DNA of 64,000 nt from NCBI RefSeq assembly GCF_031846185.1, contig NZ_JAVRIF010000001.1, forward strand, positions 372,001 through 436,000. The letters run 5' to 3'. A model generated the notes under the pieces. It saw nothing but the letters and a program-made list of their open reading frames with translations, did no database searches and had not been told where the DNA came from. A program made the position numbers and the translations under genes. This document shows, piece by piece, positions 35,529-45,298 of the stretch (positions are counted from its first letter, which is position 1; every line of letters begins with the position of its first letter). The stretch is from Thalassotalea_H castellviae (GTDB lineage: Bacteria; Pseudomonadota; Gammaproteobacteria; Enterobacterales; Alteromonadaceae).

Positions 35529-35864
35529 TTAAGCCATTTTAACTTTATCTGCTTTTATTAACATATCGCCGTATCCTTCTACTTTACAGTCGAGAGGATG
35601 ATCGCCCTCAATTAACCGTTTTATCGTAGCTTTGCTGCCAATTTTTAGTACTGTCGAACTTCCCTTTACTCGTAAGTCTTTCACTAAGATTAGCTTATCA
35701 CCAACGGATAATTGATTACCGTGAATATCTTTGACAATCAATTCATCTTCATCAGGCTCATCAGGGTTCCATTCATAATGACATTCAGGACAAATGAAAA
35801 GCGCTTGATCTTGATAAACATATTCTGAAGAACAGTTAGGGCAATGTGGTAAAGTTTCACTCAT
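35529..35864 (-). CDS. yjdM: YjdM (PhnA) family zinc-ribbon protein
   Basis: A 111-aa protein with an N-terminal zinc ribbon (HCPNCSSEYVYQDQALFICPECHYEW) and the C-terminal YjdM domain (VKDIHGNQLSVGDKLILVKDLRVKGSS, DCKVEGYGDMLIKADKVKM). It was historically called an alkylphosphonate-uptake protein, though it is not part of phosphonate degradation. Monocistronic. Confidence 0.92.
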   Translation of the reverse strand: MSETLPHCPNCSSEYVYQDQALFICPECHYEWNPDEPDEDELIVKDIHGNQLSVGDKLILVKDLRVKGSSTVLKIGSKATIKRLIEGDHPLDCKVEGYGDMLIKADKVKMA

Positions 35865-36034
35865 GGTTGATGTAAAAAAATTAATAAGACACTGAAGCTT
35901 ATTTTATCAAGGTAACTTAAGCATTGAAAAGTAAAAATAACCCGCTAAGCCAAACATTTAAGGTGTACCTTCTGTCGTTTCTCGTTAAAATATTGAATCA
36001 TCCTAACGCTATATCGCAATCGTAAGGTACAACC

Positions 36035-36646
36035 GTGATCAGAATATTATGTTTAAGCTTGGCAATTTTATCTTTTTCTTTTACTACCTTGCCGTTGAAT
36101 GCCGCCAATACCAAAGGACAATATATTCAACCCGATAATTTATCACCTAAAGTGCGTATTGATACTTCTATGGGCAGTATAGTGATAGAGCTTGATCGCC
36201 TAAGGGCTAAAATCACCGTAGATAATTTTTTAGGTTATGTGATTCGTGGCCAATATGACCAAACACTTATTCATCGAGTCGAAGAAGGATACTTAATACA
36301 AGGTGGCGGCTTTATGACAAATTACACGGAAGTAGAACCTGATGAGCCTATTTTTAACGAATCAGGCAACGGTTTAAAAAACAAAGAAGGCACCATTGCC
36401 ATGGCGAAACAGCTAAGTGATGCTCATTCTGCCACCAATCAATTTTTTATCAATTTAAATGACAATACAAATTTAGATCCCGGAAACTCATGGGGTTATG
36501 CGGTATTTGGCGAAATAATCGAAGGCTATGACGTGGTTGAAGCTATCTCTAAAGTAGAAGTAGGTTATAGTGAGCAATTAGGCTATCCAACCGTGCCGAA
36601 AAAAATGATCACTATTTTAAGGGTGGTTGTCCTTGATGAAGAATAG
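36035..36646 (+). CDS. periplasmic cyclophilin-type peptidylprolyl isomerase
   Basis: A 203-aa protein starting at GTG with a signal peptide (MIRILCLSLAILSFSFTTLPLNAA). It has the cyclophilin domain: VRIDTSMGSIVIELD, TLIHRVEEGYLIQGGGF (catalytic Arg), AMAKQLSDAHSATNQFFINL and GYAVFGEIIEGYDVVEAI. Role is proline isomerisation in envelope protein folding. The usual FHR of the active site is IHR here. PpiA-like by location and size. Confidence 0.88.
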   Translation: MIRILCLSLAILSFSFTTLPLNAANTKGQYIQPDNLSPKVRIDTSMGSIVIELDRLRAKITVDNFLGYVIRGQYDQTLIHRVEEGYLIQGGGFMTNYTEVEPDEPIFNESGNGLKNKEGTIAMAKQLSDAHSATNQFFINLNDNTNLDPGNSWGYAVFGEIIEGYDVVEAISKVEVGYSEQLGYPTVPKKMITILRVVVLDEE

Positions 36647-36772
36647 GCTGTCTGATTTTTCTACGATTTACCAACAAGCTATTTTTAATTGAATGATTAA
36701 TTCTTGCCATGGCTAACATAATTAACTTACGGGGAAAATTGTGAATATTGGGTGAACAAGCTTAGTCACGAA

Positions 36773-37789
36773 TTAATCAAACCAGCTTTGTGTGTTATTG
36801 ATGATATAAACTAAAGACAACATCACCGGCACTTCCACCAAAACCCCAACAACGGTTGCTAACGCTGCACCTGAGTGTAAACCAAATAACGAAATAGCCA
36901 CGGCAACGGCCAATTCAAAAAAGTTAGATGTACCAATTAAACAAGCCGGTGCGGCAATATTTTGAGGTAATTTCATCCATTTTGCCGCGACATACGCAAT
37001 AATAAAAATTCCATAGGTTTGAATCATTAATGGGATGGCAATTAAGCCAATAGTGGCAGGGTCTGAGGCGATAGTATTTGCTTGAAAACCAAATAATAAT
37101 ACCACGGTTGCTAACAAGCCGATAACAGAATAAGGTTTTAAGCGCGATAGAAATTGCTCTATTGATTGTTCCGCATGCCATTCATTTAGTGCTTTTCTGG
37201 TGATAATCCCCGCTAGTAATGGTAATAGCACATACAAGACAACAGAAATAATTAAAGTTTCCCAAGGCACTTGAATATCACTAACCCCCAATAAATAGGC
37301 AGAGATTGGCGCAAAAGCAAAAATCATAATCACATCGTTTACTGACACTTGCACTAAAGTGTAATTTGCATCACCTTTGGTTAATTGTGACCACACAAAT
37401 ACCATAGCTGTACAAGGCGCCACTCCTAACAAAATCATACCTGCGATATACTCTTGTGCAGAAGCGGGATCGACTAAATCGACAAATATAAAATTAAAGA
37501 ATAACCAGCCTAGGGCCGCCATAGTAAAAGGTTTGATGAGCCAATTTATCACCAAAGTTAACATCAACCCCTTGGGATTCTTTCCAACGTCTTTGATTGC
37601 TGAAAAATCAATTTGAACCATCATTGGGTAAACCATTACCCAAATAAAAACTGCGACAACAATATTGACGTTAGCCATTTCAAGGTTTGCGATGGCTTGA
37701 AAAACATTCGGCTGCCACAAACCTAAAATCACACCTAAAACAATGCTTAAAGCCACCCAAATAGAAAGAAAACGTTCAAAAATACCCAC
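36773..37789 (-). CDS. Acr3-type arsenite efflux permease
   Basis: A 338-aa protein with ten predicted helices of the ACR3/BART family. FIWVMVYPMMVQIDF and GVAPCTAMVFVWSQLTKGDANYTLVQVSVND contain the conserved Cys thought to bind As(III); PACLIGTSNFFELAVAVAISLFG follows. It would export the arsenite made by ArsC. It is a lone gene on the minus strand about 7 kb from the ars operon. Its upstream region (37790-37936) holds TAAGCTAGCTTA at 37807 but not the palindrome found upstream of the ars operon. Confidence 0.9.
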   Translation of the reverse strand: MGIFERFLSIWVALSIVLGVILGLWQPNVFQAIANLEMANVNIVVAVFIWVMVYPMMVQIDFSAIKDVGKNPKGLMLTLVINWLIKPFTMAALGWLFFNFIFVDLVDPASAQEYIAGMILLGVAPCTAMVFVWSQLTKGDANYTLVQVSVNDVIMIFAFAPISAYLLGVSDIQVPWETLIISVVLYVLLPLLAGIITRKALNEWHAEQSIEQFLSRLKPYSVIGLLATVVLLFGFQANTIASDPATIGLIAIPLMIQTYGIFIIAYVAAKWMKLPQNIAAPACLIGTSNFFELAVAVAISLFGLHSGAALATVVGVLVEVPVMLSLVYIINNTQSWFD

Positions 37790-37936
37790 AAAAAATCCTT
37801 ATTGTTTTAAGCTAGCTTACACCCATAATTCATCAGCATTTAAAAATAATAACGTGTCGGTTACCAAGCATAAATTAACACCGTAAAACACTTTGCTCTT
37901 CAAGAGTTATATCACTGGATCTAACAGAGGTGATAG

Positions 37937-38656
37937 TTATTTATATTGGTCAGTCTCTTTGGGGAGATACTTATAACCATTCACCATTGAAGACACTAAA
38001 GCGCTTCGCTCTCGTCTCTCCGCAATGATAACTCCAATAATATGCAGTGGGATCAAAAATATCAGTCCATAAAAGCCATATACATGTGCAGTAATAAAAG
38101 GTTTGCGAACTTCTCTCATTTTTTTATAAGCGATTTCATCTACGTTATCCTTTGAATATGGCTTAATTTCATTCGCTTTGTCTTTATCAATAGCAATAGA
38201 ATGGGCAAAATATTTTCCCAATGGAGGGTAGTAAATGTCTGTTCCTGCAATCACTAACCCTGAAATCATTTGAATTGTCATTAAAAAAAGTAAAGCAAAT
38301 ACCATCAATTTTCCCGCAGGGTTATGGCCTTTGTAAGTGCTCTTTTTCCCTTGAATAAAGTTCACTAACTCGGCTTTAAACCCTTTTTGAAAAGGTAAAA
38401 TTTCAGTCCATCGTTCATGTGTTCTGCCTATAAAGCCAACCATAATTCTAATGATTAGGTTGAAAGCAAAAACGTAACCGACAAGCACATGTATCGTTTT
38501 TAATAACACTTTACCGTCAGTACTAACCCCAATCAGTTTACTATTAAGAATAATGACACCAATAATGATCAGTAATGAAATACAAATGACATTAATCCAA
38601 TGAAAAAGCCTAATTTTACGACTCCAAACAAACACTTGCTCTCTTTTGTTACTCAT
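37937..38656 (-). CDS. cytochrome b561-type (Ni/Fe-hydrogenase cytochrome b-like) membrane protein
   Basis: A protein of about 239 aa with four membrane helices and histidines placed as haem ligands: RLFHWINVICIS, IHVLVGYVFAFN, and HVYGFYGLIFLIPLHIIGVI. A periplasmic or cytoplasmic loop of about 60 residues separates helices 3 and 4. The ATG at 38656 has AGGAAC eight bases upstream; an ATG at 38680 overlapping the DUF3240 stop is the alternative. Last gene of the RND operon, which is unusual for such a protein. It probably moves electrons to or from a periplasmic partner not in the window. Confidence 0.85.
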   Translation of the reverse strand: MSNKREQVFVWSRKIRLFHWINVICISLLIIIGVIILNSKLIGVSTDGKVLLKTIHVLVGYVFAFNLIIRIMVGFIGRTHERWTEILPFQKGFKAELVNFIQGKKSTYKGHNPAGKLMVFALLFLMTIQMISGLVIAGTDIYYPPLGKYFAHSIAIDKDKANEIKPYSKDNVDEIAYKKMREVRKPFITAHVYGFYGLIFLIPLHIIGVIIAERRERSALVSSMVNGYKYLPKETDQYK

Positions 38657-38676
38657 AATATGTTCCTTTTCTGAGT

Positions 38677-38982
38677 TCATTCAAAATGACCACTGTCTAA
38701 TACTGGAGTGATCCAATATTTTAACTTGGCACTAGGACAAACTGAACTTACGTTGCTTTTTAATTTATCAATATTGACTTTTGAAATCAGCACTTCAATT
38801 TGAAAATATGATTTATAGCCTTCAACCTGCTCCGAGATATCATATAAACTATGTTCTTTGCTATAACCATGAATATTTTTTAAATTAAACCCTGTGATGC
38901 TAGGTAAGGCAATTAACACATCAACAACATCATCTTTTAGCTCAGTTGGTACATTTAATGTGAATATGACTTGATCAACCAT
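38677..38982 (-). CDS. DUF3240 protein of metal-efflux operons
   Basis: A 101-aa cytosolic protein with a ferredoxin-like, PII-resembling pattern (VIFTLNVPTELKDDVVDVLIALPSITGF...YFQIEVLISKVNIDKLKSNV). DUF3240 genes commonly accompany CusA/CzcA-type RND pumps. Function is unknown; a metal or nucleotide sensor for the pump is a guess. It overlaps the RND gene by 8 bases and the next gene by 4. Confidence 0.85.
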   Translation of the reverse strand: MVDQVIFTLNVPTELKDDVVDVLIALPSITGFNLKNIHGYSKEHSLYDISEQVEGYKSYFQIEVLISKVNIDKLKSNVSSVCPSAKLKYWITPVLDSGHFE

Positions 38983-41900
38983 TTTTTTTCTCCAACCAAA
39001 AGTAAAAAACTGGCAATAAATAAAGGGTGGTTATTGTTGATGTTATAAGCCCACCAATAACAACGATAGCCAATGGTTTTTGAATCTCTGCGCCTGGACC
39101 TGTCGCAAAAGCAAGTGGCATTAATCCAAACATGGCAGTTGTTGCAGTCATTAACACAGGTCTAAGTCGTCGGTTTGCTCCATTGATAACACGAAGAATT
39201 AAATCTGTTGCAAAGACCTTTGTTTGTTCAAAATAACTTACCATTACAATGCCGTTTAACACCGCTACCCCTAGCAAAGCAATAAATCCAACCGAAGCGG
39301 GTACAGATAGATATTCTTTGCTTATATATAACGAAATCACGCCGCCCATCAAAGCAAAGGGAATATTGGCAAGAATTAAAGTAGATTTTGCAATTGAGTT
39401 AAAGGTTGTAAATAAAATAATAAAAATAAGCACCAGTGCTAATGGAATTAATAATAGTAAATTATTGGTTGCTCTTTGCTGACTTTCAAACTCTCCACCA
39501 AAAGATAAGGTATAACCTGTTGGGAGTTTTATTTTATCTTTTATTTTAGCTTCTAACTCATTCACATAACTGACAACATCTCTGTTGGAGATATTAACAC
39601 TCACAGATGAAAATCGATTGCCTTTTTCTCTTTCAATAAGCAAAGGACCAGATTTGAAACGTATCTCTGCAATTTGCGCTAAAGGTAATAACGTATTATC
39701 AGGCATAAGTATCAACTGTTTTTTAAGTGCTTGAATAGACGATAGTTCTCTTTGATTTAATTTGTGATTATAGTTTCCATTAAACACAATGGGGATAGTG
39801 CGATTCCCTTCAAGTAACGAAGATACTTGTACCCCTTCGACTTGAGATTTTAAATAATCACTGAGTGCGTCAGTCGATAAAGCAAATTGACTCGCCACTT
39901 CGGGAAGCAGCTTAATATTGATAAATTTTCCACCTTCAATAATAGCCATTTGAACATCTGAAGCCCCGTCAATTTCTTTTGCTAATTGGGCTATTTGTTC
40001 CGCTAACTTGGAAAGTGTTTGCATTTCATTGCCAAAAACTTTAATAGAAACATCTCCTGTTCCCCCCGTTAACATTTCAGAAACTCGCATTTGAATTGGC
40101 TGAGTGAAACCAACATTCATGCCAGGGTAATCACTGAGTGTTGCCCTGATATTTTCAATAAGTTCTGCTTTACTATTAAATCGCCATTGCGCTTTCGGTT
40201 TCAATTCCATAAAAACATCTGTTTCATTAAGCCCCATTGGATCTAAACCAAGCTCATCAGAGCCAGTTCTTGAAACAATTTGTTTTATTTCCGGCGTATT
40301 TTTTAATAAGGCTTGTTCAACTTGTTCATCAATATCGATTGAAGCAGACAATGAAATACTTGGTGACTTTTCTAATTGAACGATAATATCCCCTTCGTCT
40401 AAGGTTGGCATAAAGTTCTTTCCAAGTCCTTGGAAAAGAAAGAAACTAAAAATAAAAACACTAAACGATAGTACTATTATTACGACAGGCTTATTGATCA
40501 CCTTTGTAAGTGTTTTCGTATAAAAACTCTGTAACACTGTGATTAATTTCGGTTGAGTCACAGGGCCATTTTTTAATATGAATGAAGCTAATATAGGAAT
40601 AATAGTCAGTGACAAAACTAAAGCGCTTAACATTGCAAAAACAATAGTTAGCGCAACCGGCTTGAATAGCTTACCTTCTAAACCAGATAGCAATAAAAGC
40701 GGAGTAAAAACAATAATAATGATCACTGTTCCTGAAAAGACTGGTGTTGCAACTTCCTTACAGGCTCGAAAAATCACATGTAACCGGGGTAAATGTTGAT
40801 TGTTAGCTAACCTGTTGACTATATTTTCAACAATGACAACGGATGAATCAACTAACATGCCAATCGCAATGACTAAGCCACCTAAACTCATTAAATTTGC
40901 CGATAATTCAAATTGTTTCATTAAAATAAAAGTAACCAAAGCTGCCATAGGTAATGACAGTGAAACTACCAACGATGAGCGAATATCCCCTAGAAAAATA
41001 GCGAGTAAAATAATAACCAAAATCACTGCCTGACCTAAAGCAGTTGTTATTGTGCTTATAGCTGTATTAATTAAATTGGAACGATCATAAAAAACATTAA
41101 TCTTGGTTCCATCAGGTAAAGATTTCTCTATTTCTTTTAATTTATTTTTTACATCTTCAACAACTTGTGCTGTATTGCTATTCTTTAATGCAATGATTAA
41201 ACCTTGCGTTGCTTCAACACCATCTTTAGTGACCGCACCATATCGGGTTAAAGCACTTTCATTGACATTGGCAATATCACTAAGGCGAATCACTTTATTA
41301 TCGATTATGCGAATAACGGTGTTTTTTATTGAATTAATGTCTTCAAATTTCCCTTCTGTTCTTAAAATTAAAGCATCATTACCTTTGATTAATCGGCCAA
41401 TTCCGCCATTTCTATTCAGTAAAGAAATTGACGTTTCAATGTCTTTGTATGAAATGTTGAACTGTTGCATGGTTAAAATATTTGGCACAATCGCATAAGT
41501 TTTTACATAACCACCCAAACTATTTACATCAGCAACACCGGATACGGTTCTTAATAATGGCCGTATTTGCCAATCAAGCAATTCTCTTTTCTCAGTAAGC
41601 GATAACAAAGGGTTTTCAACCGTAAACATAAACACTTCACTCAAAGGCGTACTCATTGGCGCCATACCGCCACTAATATTAGCGGGAAGTGATGACATAA
41701 TACCCATCAAACGTTCATTTACTTGCTGTCTTGCCCAGTAAATATCTGTGCCATCTTTAAAATCAATCGTAATGTCTGTGATGGAATATTTAGTTGTGGA
41801 TCTAAGCATCTCTTGTGAAGGTATACCTAGTAATTCAGTTTCAATTACTTTCGTCACTTGAGATTCTATTTCAACCGCATTCATGCCTGGTAGCTTAAGC

Positions 41901-42052
41901 ACTATTTTCACTTGAGTAGGTGAGATTTCCGGGAAAGCATCTATAGGAATACTTAACCACGAATTAACTCCAGCAAACATCGCCATTAAAACAAATACAC
42001 TGACAAAAAGTCGCTGTGTTAATGAGAATTTAACCAGTAAATTCAGCATCAT
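38975..42052 (-). CDS. heavy-metal-efflux RND transporter, CzcA/CusA family
   Basis: A 1025-aa inner-membrane pump with twelve helices and two large periplasmic loops. It starts NLLVKFSLTQRLFVSVFVLMAMF; SLGGLVIAIGMLVDSSVVIVENI is the HME-RND helix-4 motif; ARQQVNERLMGIMSSLPANISGGMAPMSTPLSEVFMFTVE and SFGGEFESQQRA are typical of the family. The substrate metal cannot be read from the sequence. The operon has an adaptor but no TolC-like outer-membrane factor, so it must borrow one. Confidence 0.93.
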   Translation of the reverse strand: MMLNLLVKFSLTQRLFVSVFVLMAMFAGVNSWLSIPIDAFPEISPTQVKIVLKLPGMNAVEIESQVTKVIETELLGIPSQEMLRSTTKYSITDITIDFKDGTDIYWARQQVNERLMGIMSSLPANISGGMAPMSTPLSEVFMFTVENPLLSLTEKRELLDWQIRPLLRTVSGVADVNSLGGYVKTYAIVPNILTMQQFNISYKDIETSISLLNRNGGIGRLIKGNDALILRTEGKFEDINSIKNTVIRIIDNKVIRLSDIANVNESALTRYGAVTKDGVEATQGLIIALKNSNTAQVVEDVKNKLKEIEKSLPDGTKINVFYDRSNLINTAISTITTALGQAVILVIILLAIFLGDIRSSLVVSLSLPMAALVTFILMKQFELSANLMSLGGLVIAIGMLVDSSVVIVENIVNRLANNQHLPRLHVIFRACKEVATPVFSGTVIIIIVFTPLLLLSGLEGKLFKPVALTIVFAMLSALVLSLTIIPILASFILKNGPVTQPKLITVLQSFYTKTLTKVINKPVVIIVLSFSVFIFSFFLFQGLGKNFMPTLDEGDIIVQLEKSPSISLSASIDIDEQVEQALLKNTPEIKQIVSRTGSDELGLDPMGLNETDVFMELKPKAQWRFNSKAELIENIRATLSDYPGMNVGFTQPIQMRVSEMLTGGTGDVSIKVFGNEMQTLSKLAEQIAQLAKEIDGASDVQMAIIEGGKFINIKLLPEVASQFALSTDALSDYLKSQVEGVQVSSLLEGNRTIPIVFNGNYNHKLNQRELSSIQALKKQLILMPDNTLLPLAQIAEIRFKSGPLLIEREKGNRFSSVSVNISNRDVVSYVNELEAKIKDKIKLPTGYTLSFGGEFESQQRATNNLLLLIPLALVLIFIILFTTFNSIAKSTLILANIPFALMGGVISLYISKEYLSVPASVGFIALLGVAVLNGIVMVSYFEQTKVFATDLILRVINGANRRLRPVLMTATTAMFGLMPLAFATGPGAEIQKPLAIVVIGGLITSTITTLYLLPVFYFWLEKKNG

Positions 42053-43128
42053 TCTGCTCCCAGTTTAAGTAAGTAACCTTGCAAAATGCTTACTGAACTA
42101 ATTAATGCTTTTTGGTTTGCAATATTCTCATCGCTTGTAAAGTAATAATCTCCCCCTGTCGACCCCATTATATTAATTGGAGTTAATACGACTTCGTTGC
42201 TCAATTTTATAGCAATATAATTAATGTCCTCAAATTCAAAAACAGCTGATTTATTTATTTGAAACCCATTGAAATTTTCTATTAGCGTAGCTTGTAAAAC
42301 TTGTCCAATTGTGAAATTGCATTCAGAGACTTTTCTTGGTGTTGCCCATAATATTTTATAATATTTATCTGCTATATTTTCTATGTTATTGATCTTTAAC
42401 AAACAGTTCGGCGATACTTTAATGTGAGATATTTGAGTTGCGCGAAGTAACGGAAGGGATACTTTGACTTGAATAGCATCAGCATCAAAAAGCTCAAAAG
42501 CAACCTCTCCTTCTAAGCTATTTTCTGATAAGTCTGGTATTTTTACTCTGCCTGCTCTAGGACTGATTAACGTCACTCTTTCATTTTCATCAATATTTAG
42601 AAAGGCCATTTGATGTTGGAAATGTTCAAATTTTAACTTCAAGTCGAAGTAGTTTTTTGTGATCGCCAGCCATTGAGAGCTTTTGATTATGTTGTTTTTA
42701 AAATATTCTTTATTGGTTTTATAATGTTTTTCAGCCGTTATAAAAAATGTTTGAGCTGCTTTATATTCATCAATAAAATGATGAACATCAAACCCTTCTA
42801 CGGTTGCAACAGTATCTCCTTTATTAATCAAACTTCCATTATTTATAAGGTAACGAACACTTTGTACATTAAATGGAAAATTGACCGAATACATCTCACC
42901 GGGTTTAATGCTAACTTCGCCAATAACATTTTGCCCTTCAATAACGCTAACTTGTTTGATCTCATTAAAGTGAGTCTCAAAACTTCCAAGTGTTGATAAT
43001 GCAATTTTTTTTACATTATCGTAAGAAAAAGCGTGCGGTGTTTGAAGTAAAACAATAAATAAAAGACAAAAAAGTGTATATTGAAACGTAGAATAATTTA
43101 GACTTTTTTTTATAAATAATAACATCAT
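42049..43128 (-). CDS. periplasmic adaptor subunit of RND pump (divergent)
   Basis: A 359-aa protein with an N-terminal signal or anchor (YTLFCLLFIVLLQTPHAFS). Lipoyl-like half motifs are VRYLINNGSLINKGDTVATVEG and VTLISPRAGRVKI around a helical hairpin (EYKAAQTFFITAEKHYKTNKEYF). It overlaps the RND gene by 4 bases (ATGA type). It is clearly an adaptor by position and layout but much diverged from CusB/CzcB, and no His/Met-rich metal-binding stretch is visible. Confidence 0.85.
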   Translation of the reverse strand: MMLLFIKKSLNYSTFQYTLFCLLFIVLLQTPHAFSYDNVKKIALSTLGSFETHFNEIKQVSVIEGQNVIGEVSIKPGEMYSVNFPFNVQSVRYLINNGSLINKGDTVATVEGFDVHHFIDEYKAAQTFFITAEKHYKTNKEYFKNNIIKSSQWLAITKNYFDLKLKFEHFQHQMAFLNIDENERVTLISPRAGRVKIPDLSENSLEGEVAFELFDADAIQVKVSLPLLRATQISHIKVSPNCLLKINNIENIADKYYKILWATPRKVSECNFTIGQVLQATLIENFNGFQINKSAVFEFEDINYIAIKLSNEVVLTPINIMGSTGGDYYFTSDENIANQKALISSVSILQGYLLKLGAE

Positions 43129-43289
43129 ATGATTCGATTAACGTTTAAGAAATGTATGATGTGATAATTGCTTATTTTGAAAAGTCAATCATGAGACAAA
43201 TGTCGAGCTTCCATAAATAAATTGTTTTTTTGTTGTATGGTACAAATGTCTATTGTTATTTTAAATAATTGTTAAATAAAGGTTTTACT

Positions 43290-43784
43290 ATGAGAGATGG
43301 TGTAATAGCAATAATTTTATTACTCATAATGATCTTAAATTTTTTTGATGTACTAACAGATATTTCATTAGGTGTGCCCCTATGGCATATTTTTTCTGAG
43401 AGTTTAATTGTTGTTGTTTCTGCGATAGGTGCATTATTTTTAATTAGAGATATGAAAATTAGAACATCTAATATTGTTAATTTAAAGAAAGAGTTAAATT
43501 TATCTGATGACAAGTTAAGAAATATTTCTGATGAAATGAAAAATGCTCGTCATGAATACAGTGCCATTATTCAAAATCAATTCGATCGTTGGGCACTGAC
43601 CTCAAGTGAACAAGAAGTCGCTATGCTGCTATTAAAAGGCCTCAGCTTTAAAGAAATGAGTGCTGTGAGAAACACCAAAGAAAAAACAATTAGACAACAA
43701 GCCTCAACTATCTATAGTAAGGCGAATGTTGAAGGTAGACATGAATTCGCTGCTTGGTTTTTTGAGGATTTTATACAAGATTAA
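43290..43784 (+). CDS. membrane-anchored LuxR-type HTH regulator
   Basis: A protein of about 164 aa. Two membrane helices lie near residues 4-21 and 34-54, a short coiled coil spans 65-90, then a GerE/LuxR-type helix-turn-helix (LTSSEQEVAMLLLKGLSFKEMSAVRNTKEKTIRQQASTIYSKANVEGRHEFAAWF). No receiver domain is present, so it is a one-component regulator held at the membrane. ATG at 43290 with AAAGG upstream is preferred to a TTG at 43269. It diverges from the RND operon. ACAAATGTC occurs twice (43196, 43242) in the shared intergenic space and may be its site. Confidence 0.82.
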   Translation: MRDGVIAIILLLIMILNFFDVLTDISLGVPLWHIFSESLIVVVSAIGALFLIRDMKIRTSNIVNLKKELNLSDDKLRNISDEMKNARHEYSAIIQNQFDRWALTSSEQEVAMLLLKGLSFKEMSAVRNTKEKTIRQQASTIYSKANVEGRHEFAAWFFEDFIQD

Positions 43785-43805
43785 ATGCCCCAAAAGCTGC
43801 TTTGT

Positions 43806-44504
43806 TTAAAACTCATACTCAAGTGCCACTCTTAACGTATGATCTTTGCCTGCATTTGAAATTTCGGAGATAAAGGCCGCTTCCCATTTTAATTGTTTTT
43901 GTCCATCAAATCGTTGAATCCCCATAAATGCTGGTCCAATTCCAACAAAGTTTTCACCGGTGTAAATTTCAATCGCAGGTTGAATTTGAGGGATCCAGCG
44001 GTAGCGATATTTCATTCTAAACTCAACTTCGACTTCGTCCTGTATATTGTCGCCCCATTCATAAATACCAAACAAATTCATCGTAAGACTAGTACGGCCA
44101 AACTCTTTTTCAAATAAAACGCCAGTCGTTACTTCCCAGTCATTGCTAGAATGCATTTTCTCAACTTCAAATAACATCCCCCAGTCAGCCCACAACTCTC
44201 CTTGTTCGGTAAGCATCCAGCGCACTTCTATTTCGTATGCTTGTAAATCAAAATCTTCTTCAACCGTTTTTTCCCCTACCAAATAGCCTTCAACGACAAC
44301 AGAATCACTCACAGATTGTCCATAAGCAATTCTTTGTCCTAACAAGCTATTATCTTCTGTTTGTCGTGACATTAACCGCCATTCAAACTCTTTTTCATTG
44401 GGTAAGACATAAGGATGATAAACTTTATCAACAACGATACCATCTGCCCAAACCACTTTTGAGCCTATTAGTAAGATCAATAATAGCAATCGATAGTTCA
44501 TCAT
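43806..44504 (-). CDS. outer-membrane beta-barrel-like protein, unknown
   Basis: A 232-aa protein with a signal peptide (MMNYRLLLLILLIGSKVVWADG). The mature part alternates polar and hydrophobic residues with many aromatic strands and ends ALEYEF, a typical C-terminal outer-membrane barrel signal. I do not recognise a named family. It overlaps the 7-TM gene by one base and is the last gene of the nine-gene operon. Confidence 0.72.
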   Translation of the reverse strand: MMNYRLLLLILLIGSKVVWADGIVVDKVYHPYVLPNEKEFEWRLMSRQTEDNSLLGQRIAYGQSVSDSVVVEGYLVGEKTVEEDFDLQAYEIEVRWMLTEQGELWADWGMLFEVEKMHSSNDWEVTTGVLFEKEFGRTSLTMNLFGIYEWGDNIQDEVEVEFRMKYRYRWIPQIQPAIEIYTGENFVGIGPAFMGIQRFDGQKQLKWEAAFISEISNAGKDHTLRVALEYEF

Positions 44505-45298
44505 TAATTCCCCACTCTATTATTTATAGATTCATCCGTTTTACTGTGTGCATAGCAATAAAAGTAACTAGTAAGCATGAATAAACTCAGGCTATATAAC
44601 GAGATAAACTCAAATGAAGGCTGTGCTTCATAACCTACAAGTGCATTTAATAAGTGACCATACTCCGAACTGTCTTCAATAAAGCTTGAACTGTCCCATA
44701 ATGCCCCACTCATATTAACAATATCGACTTGTTGCAATAAGTTGATAACTTCGCAGAGTTGTCCAGTTAGAAAGAGAGTCCAAAAAGTATACGTAACTCC
44801 ACGGTAGTTTTTTTTATTCAACCACAATAATAAAAATAACAATAACGCACTAAAACTTAAGGAAATACCAAACCCAATGGTTAATCCCGCAACGACAATA
44901 TTGATTGATTCACTATTGCTCAAGTAACTTTCTAAAAAAACAATAAAAGTGCTGGTATTTAACACAACAAACACCACAAAGGCCGCCGCTACAATATAAA
45001 GTTGCGGAGAAGTTGGCGGCTGATTTTTGATCGCAAACGAAGCGGTAGTGCCTAAAGCCAGATATACCAATAAAATTTCAAAGGTTGTAAGTATTTCTAT
45101 GCCTGCCCCGCCCCATAATTCGCTTATAAATGGCAACCATTTAAACGTGGCAAAGATACCGATCCCACTGGCTAAAAAAATTAAGCCAATAGCGCGTTTA
45201 CTAAGCTGCATATTAGCCAGATTCGCTTTAAGTAAACAAAATAAGATAAAAATTGGCAGTAAATCTTTTAGAAAGAGAATAACGGTATTAATTAGCAT
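44504..45298 (-). CDS. seven-helix membrane protein, unknown
   Basis: A 264-aa protein with seven predicted membrane helices, e.g. VILFLKDLLPIFILFCLL at the N-terminus and SFIEDSSEYGHLLNALVGYEAQPSFEFISLYSLSLFMLTSYFYCYAH at the C-terminus. The spacing (short first helix pair, charged DL near the start, E in a WGGAGIEI loop) is reminiscent of FTR1-type iron permeases found beside cupredoxin-domain proteins, but the diagnostic REXXE motif is not seen. I leave it unnamed. It overlaps the cupredoxin gene by 11 bases. Confidence 0.7.
   Translation of the reverse strand: MLINTVILFLKDLLPIFILFCLLKANLANMQLSKRAIGLIFLASGIGIFATFKWLPFISELWGGAGIEILTTFEILLVYLALGTTASFAIKNQPPTSPQLYIVAAAFVVFVVLNTSTFIVFLESYLSNSESINIVVAGLTIGFGISLSFSALLLFLLLWLNKKNYRGVTYTFWTLFLTGQLCEVINLLQQVDIVNMSGALWDSSSFIEDSSEYGHLLNALVGYEAQPSFEFISLYSLSLFMLTSYFYCYAHSKTDESINNRVGN

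Noticed and set aside
44504..45298. FTR1-type iron permease
   Set aside because: Seven helices beside a cupredoxin protein fit the layout, but no REXXE motif is present.
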